Assembly: GCF_000374805.1 (NCBI RefSeq)
Contig: NZ_KB895340.1
Location: forward strand, 124,001-188,000
Origin: Chitiniphilus shinanonensis DSM 23277
GTDB taxonomy: Bacteria > Pseudomonadota > Gammaproteobacteria > Burkholderiales > Chitinibacteraceae
Direction of reading: 5' to 3'
Length of the DNA: 64,000 nt
Shown here: piece by piece, positions 62,890-64,000 of the stretch
Layout: each line of letters opens with the position of its first letter
Position numbering within the stretch: the stretch's first letter is position 1
Notes under the pieces: generated by a model
The model's database searches: none
What the model saw: the letters and a program-made list of their open reading frames with translations, nothing else
Told to the model about the DNA's origin: nothing
Translations under genes and position numbers: made by a program

Positions 62890-64000
62890 CACCAAGCCTT
62901 CACATCTTTAGGAATATTATTTGGATTAATATTGCGAGAAACTCCACTGGCTGTTCTTCCATTTGTCGACCCATTCCAATGCCAATTTCCATTTCCATCA
63001 TTCTGGAAGCGATGATATTCGGCCTTTTTACCACTACCAATTTTTGTCCACCTGTTTCCATCAGACCCCCGTTTACTATTTTTCCAAAGCTCTTCATGAT
63101 TTTGGGGGAGCGTACTTTTTGAATTGTTATATGGATTTGGCCCCCTGTTTGACGCATCATGATGACCTGGATTCTCATAGCTATCCGTGGGACATAGTCC
63201 ATCGCAGGCACATACGGTCTGTTCAACCCATGGCAGAATAGTATAAGTCTCGCATGACTCTACCATCATGCCATCAGCGCTACATTTTCGTTGACATTTT
63301 GCAAAATCAACAGGATTGCAAGACGTCAATCCCAATGGATCAGAATAGGTTATTGAATTCCCATTGGAATAGGAATATGTATTAACCCCCCCCACCAGCC
63401 CAATCGGATCGCTCTGGATATACCGCCCGATCCGCGGATCATAGTCCCGGAAGTAGTTGTAGTACCGCCCCGTCTCCGCGTCGAAGTATTGCCCCGGGAA
63501 GCGCAGGTTGTAGACCAGTTGTTGCCCGTCGTTGTCCGGGTCGGCGTTGGCGCTGCTCTGGCCGAACGGTTCGGCGATCGCCCATTCCCACACCACCTTG
63601 GTGTCGGCCGGGTTGCTCAGCTGGCGCGGGGTGCCCAGGTGGTCGGCCCAGGCGTAGTACACCTTGGGCGCGGGGGTGGCGGCCTGGACCACGGCGACCG
63701 GGAGGTTCTCCAGCCAGATGGTGTCCAGCCGGGGTTGGCCGCTGCCGTCGTATTCGCCCAGCAGTTGCCCTTGTTCGTCGTAGACGAACAGGGTGGTGTT
63801 GCTGGCGTTGTCGGTCTTCTTCACCCGCTGGCCGAGGGCGTTGTAGCGGTAGTCCCACCAGACGGCGCCGCTCTTGCTGCGCAGGATGCGTCCGGCGTTG
63901 TTGTAGACGTTGGCGCCAGCGTTGACCACGTTGCCGGCGGCGTCGTAGCTGTAGGTGCCGTTGAGGTTGCCGGCCACGCTGAGCAGGCGGTTGCTGTTGG
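62889..64000 (-). CDS. RHS repeat protein, C-terminal part with variable toxin domain
   Basis: The frame stays open to the window edge, so the gene begins beyond 64000. Visible are YD-type repeats (YSYDAAGNVV, YRYNALGQRVKK) and the RHS core end (YYAWADHLGTPRQLSNP, FPGQYFDAETGRYYNYFRDY, GRYIQSDPIGLVGG, SITYSDPLGL). After the conserved DPLGL, from about 63330, GC content falls and a unique C-terminal domain of about 145 residues begins. It has a Cys-rich stretch (CNPVDFAKCQRKC, TVCACDGLC) and ends HRFQNDGNGNWHWNGST and NNIPKDVKAW. Such RHS tips are polymorphic toxins used against rival cells. This tip may be a nuclease, but I cannot name its family. Confidence 0.88.
   Translation of the reverse strand, partial: NSNRLLSVAGNLNGTYSYDAAGNVVNAGANVYNNAGRILRSKSGAVWWDYRYNALGQRVKKTDNASNTTLFVYDEQGQLLGEYDGSGQPRLDTIWLENLPVAVVQAATPAPKVYYAWADHLGTPRQLSNPADTKVVWEWAIAEPFGQSSANADPDNDGQQLVYNLRFPGQYFDAETGRYYNYFRDYDPRIGRYIQSDPIGLVGGVNTYSYSNGNSITYSDPLGLTSCNPVDFAKCQRKCSADGMMVESCETYTILPWVEQTVCACDGLCPTDSYENPGHHDASNRGPNPYNNSKSTLPQNHEELWKNSKRGSDGNRWTKIGSGKKAEYHRFQNDGNGNWHWNGSTNGRTASGVSRNINPNNIPKDVKAW

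Overview
The window is a 64 kb piece of chromosome from a high-GC Gram-negative bacterium. The gene content fits a betaproteobacterium: minor type IV pilins, TamA/TamB, FadL/FadE, an Aer-like chemoreceptor, multifunctional CysG, RlmM/RlmJ and ClpB. A Neisseriales or Chitinibacteraceae-like host is my inference and was not tested. No rRNA, tRNA, CRISPR array, transposase or replication origin was seen.

Layout. 1-1459: the tail of a Crp/Fnr regulator and Sua5-type tRNA threonylcarbamoyl synthase. 1600-5045: an AT-richer cassette of five minor pilin genes. 5298-7568: a large Orn/Lys/Arg decarboxylase. 7636-11669: lipoproteins (one a metallopeptidase, one built of 42-bp repeats), a periplasmic SurE and two small secreted or membrane proteins. 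12028-16822: RlmM, MscL and a three-gene ABC importer. 17040-23384: mostly housekeeping genes (NagD-like HAD, RarD, DUF2007, MazG-like, RlmJ, DUF475, an outer-membrane-like protein). 23742-28624: an undescribed-looking group of a coiled-coil membrane protein, a 543-residue Ala-rich repeat protein and a second-copy-like FtsH protease. 28952-35195: cytochrome c, CysG, a diguanylate cyclase and ClpB. 35416-40907: an Aer-like chemoreceptor, a double-ATPase ABC protein, BioB and ComF. 41198-48273: a GDSL lipase lipoprotein, TamB and TamA. 48521-49816: a 30-residue gene behind an array of GTAG-N5-CTAC palindromes, then a chalcone-isomerase-like protein. 50089-58834: a complete fatty-acid oxidation cluster (TetR/PsrA-like regulator, FadE, FadL, FadB-like, thiolase), with a CAAAC/GTTTG operator in front. 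59165-61748: YchJ, HAD phosphatase, CHAD protein and dUTPase. 61983-64000: a frameshifted PRC-barrel gene, then the end of an RHS protein with an AT-rich C-terminal toxin and its likely immunity gene.

The most unusual feature lies between the genes. At least four families of non-coding repeats sit exactly at gene boundaries. R1 is a 113-159 bp nested inverted repeat with ends like GAGCGGCTGACAAAACCC, in five copies. R2 is a CACAGAG-rich inverted repeat, in four copies. R3 is an AGGGCGAAT-ended element, in two copies. The fourth group is arrays of 7-bp units. One R1 copy lies between a sigma-32-like promoter and the ribosome binding site of clpB. Two R1 copies in opposite orientation bracket the chemoreceptor gene. 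R3 supplies the stop codon of one gene, and an R1 copy overlaps the stop codon of another.

Coordinates were read by eye and starts were chosen from ribosome binding sites and family lengths. Functional names rest on remembered family motifs, not on database searches.
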